From Acidimicrobiaceae bacterium (lineage in GTDB: Bacteria; Actinomycetota; Acidimicrobiia; Acidimicrobiales; Ilumatobacteraceae), in the NCBI GenBank assembly GCA_003455715.1, contig DMQJ01000413.1:469-7673 (forward strand): a stretch of 7,205 bases of DNA, given 5' to 3'. Below, one piece after another: positions 6,146 through 7,205 of this stretch. Each line of letters opens with the position of its first letter. Within the stretch, counting starts at the first letter, position 1. Below the pieces are notes generated by a model. The model did not search any database and was not told the origin of the DNA. It saw only the letters and a list, made by a program, of their open reading frames with translations. Both the position numbers and the translations under genes were made by a program.

Positions 6146-7176
6146 CGCAGTACCTGGGTGGCCGTGCCACCCTGCGCCGCCGATGCGTACATCGCGTCGA
6201 CCACCCGGTGCGCAGCGACGGCCGTGTGCAGGTCGGGTGTCGCCGGTCGACGCTCGATGACGGCCTTGATGAACTCGCCGTCGGGGTTGTCGCCACCGTC
6301 GCGCATCGGCTGCACGGCCGCGGCGAGCGCCTCGCTTTCCAACGACCCGGTGGTGCCGTCGCTGTCGGTCCAGTTCACCGGACCGAACCAGTCGTCGCCT
6401 TCGATGACGATGTGGCGCCGCTCGCAGAACACCTCCACCCGCCGTAGGCTTGGGCGGGCAAGGTTGTCGTGCCACACGCTGGTGAGGGTGCCGGTGGCCC
6501 CGTTGGCGAAGCGCAGGCTCGCGGTGCAGACGTCTTCGATGCCGTCGTGGCCATGGAAGTTGGAGGTGTTGGCGCTGACGCTCGCGATGTCGCCGACGAG
6601 GTAGCGGAGCATGTCGACGTCGTGAATGCTGTGCTCGAGCAGGGTGCCCGCGCCCACCAGCGAGCGGTCGGCGCGCCACGTGCTGGCGTAGTGACCCTGG
6701 ATGGGGATGAACTGGTCGTCGCGAAACACGACAGCCATCACCCGGCCGGCGGCGGGGTCGTCGATGAGGTGGCGCGCCCACAGGTACGCCGGCGAGCGGC
6801 GCAACACGAGCCCCACCTGGTGGGTGATGCCCGCTGCCGTCGCCACGTCGGCCATTCGTTGGGCGTCGTCGGCGGTGAACGCCAGGGGCTTCTCGCAGAA
6901 CACGTGCAGGCCGCGCTCGACGGCCGAGCGGAGGAGGCGGGCGTGTTCGTTGGTCCATGTGCAGATGTACACGGCGTCGCAGTCGTCGAGGACGGCGTCC
7001 TCGGAGGCGGCGACGGTGTGCCCGCTGGCTGCGGCGAAGGCCGCGGCGCGCTCTGGGTCGGGGTCGTACACGCCCCGCCGATCCACGCGGGCGCCGCTGC
7101 GCCGCAGGCTCTTCGAGTGGTACGTGGCGATCAGCCCCGCCCCCAGAAACCCGACCCTCACCACGTCGTCCTGCAT
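6142..7176 (-). CDS. Gfo/Idh/MocA family NAD(P)-dependent oxidoreductase
   Basis: A complete 344-residue member of the Gfo/Idh/MocA family (usual length 330-390), which oxidises or reduces a hydroxyl group on a sugar, inositol or related polyol. The N-terminal Rossmann domain has RVGFLGAGLIATYH at 7-20. The family signature CEKPLAF is at 94-100, with Lys96 as the usual catalytic lysine. The C-terminal alpha/beta domain carries GAGTLLEHSIHDVDMLRYL (175-193). His185 fits the conserved catalytic His, and Glu181 stands where many relatives have Asp. The protein has no signal peptide and should be cytosolic. The ATG at 7176 fits the family N-terminus and has AGGA 7 bases upstream. It is the first of five minus-strand genes in the window, and its stop overlaps the GNAT start by 4 bases. 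The exact substrate cannot be told from sequence, and no sugar transporter or kinase is in view. Confidence 0.95.
   Translation of the reverse strand: MQDDVVRVGFLGAGLIATYHSKSLRRSGARVDRRGVYDPDPERAAAFAAASGHTVAASEDAVLDDCDAVYICTWTNEHARLLRSAVERGLHVFCEKPLAFTADDAQRMADVATAAGITHQVGLVLRRSPAYLWARHLIDDPAAGRVMAVVFRDDQFIPIQGHYASTWRADRSLVGAGTLLEHSIHDVDMLRYLVGDIASVSANTSNFHGHDGIEDVCTASLRFANGATGTLTSVWHDNLARPSLRRVEVFCERRHIVIEGDDWFGPVNWTDSDGTTGSLESEALAAAVQPMRDGGDNPDGEFIKAVIERRPATPDLHTAVAAHRVVDAMYASAAQGGTATQVLR
6152..6155 (-). promoter_or_regulatory. Ribosome binding site supporting the GTG start of the GNAT gene
   Basis: AGGT on the minus strand lies 6 bases before the GTG at 6145, inside the end of the oxidoreductase gene. 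Together with the GTGA overlap it decides the start of the acetyltransferase. Confidence 0.5.
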
Positions 7177-7183
7177 CCCGTCA

Positions 7184-7187
7184 TCCT
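7184..7187 (-). promoter_or_regulatory. Ribosome binding site of the Gfo/Idh oxidoreductase
   Basis: On the minus strand AGGA stands 7 bases before the ATG at 7176, a good Shine-Dalgarno position. It supports this start over another ATG at 7184, which is out of frame. Only 29 bases remain before the window ends, so no promoter can be judged. Confidence 0.6.
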
Positions 7188-7205
7188 GCCACCCGCCCCA
7201 CCCCC

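Noticed and set aside
6146..6958. Upstream extension of the GNAT frame into a 417-residue protein
   Set aside because: The added part is the off-frame shadow of the oxidoreductase gene, very rich in Arg, Pro and His. The GTG overlap start with its ribosome binding site is sufficient.

Overview
The window is a gene-dense, high-GC stretch with strong G/C preference at third codon positions. It most likely comes from an actinobacterium. The best single clue is a member of the mycothiol-dependent maleylpyruvate isomerase family, because mycothiol is an actinobacterial thiol. The WXG-type small protein and the CopC-CopD fusion fit this. I cannot name a genus; an Acidimicrobiia-like origin is only a guess. 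No tRNA, rRNA, CRISPR array, insertion sequence or integrase is visible. No gap between genes exceeds 60 bases.

Left part, plus strand (1-2674): three genes run head to tail. First is the C-terminal part of an ABC transporter ATPase of the FecE/BtuD/HmuV type, cut by the window edge. After 29 bases comes a 215-residue DinB-fold/mycothiol-type enzyme. It overlaps by 4 bases a 548-residue membrane protein that joins a secreted CopC copper-binding domain, a CopD eight-helix membrane domain and a C-terminal extracellular beta domain resembling YtkA/FixH. The group looks like one transcription unit touching metal or metal-chelate handling, although the role of the middle enzyme is unclear.

Right part, minus strand (7176 down to 2649): five genes run head to tail. 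In order of transcription they are a Gfo/Idh/MocA oxidoreductase, a GNAT acetyltransferase (4-base overlap, GTG start), a 94-residue WXG100-like protein (after 55 bases), a 605-residue unrecognised helical protein (4-base overlap, strong ribosome binding site) and a patatin-like phospholipase (after 53 bases). The patatin and CopCD genes converge and overlap by 26 bases at their 3' ends.

The least explained and most interesting part is the WXG-like/605-residue pair. Its layout is that of an ESX (type VII) secretion substrate and partner: a short WXG helical hairpin protein without a signal peptide, translationally coupled to a large protein that also lacks one. No secretion machinery lies in the window, so the assignment is inference. 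The other genes are recognisable family members whose exact substrates cannot be read from sequence.
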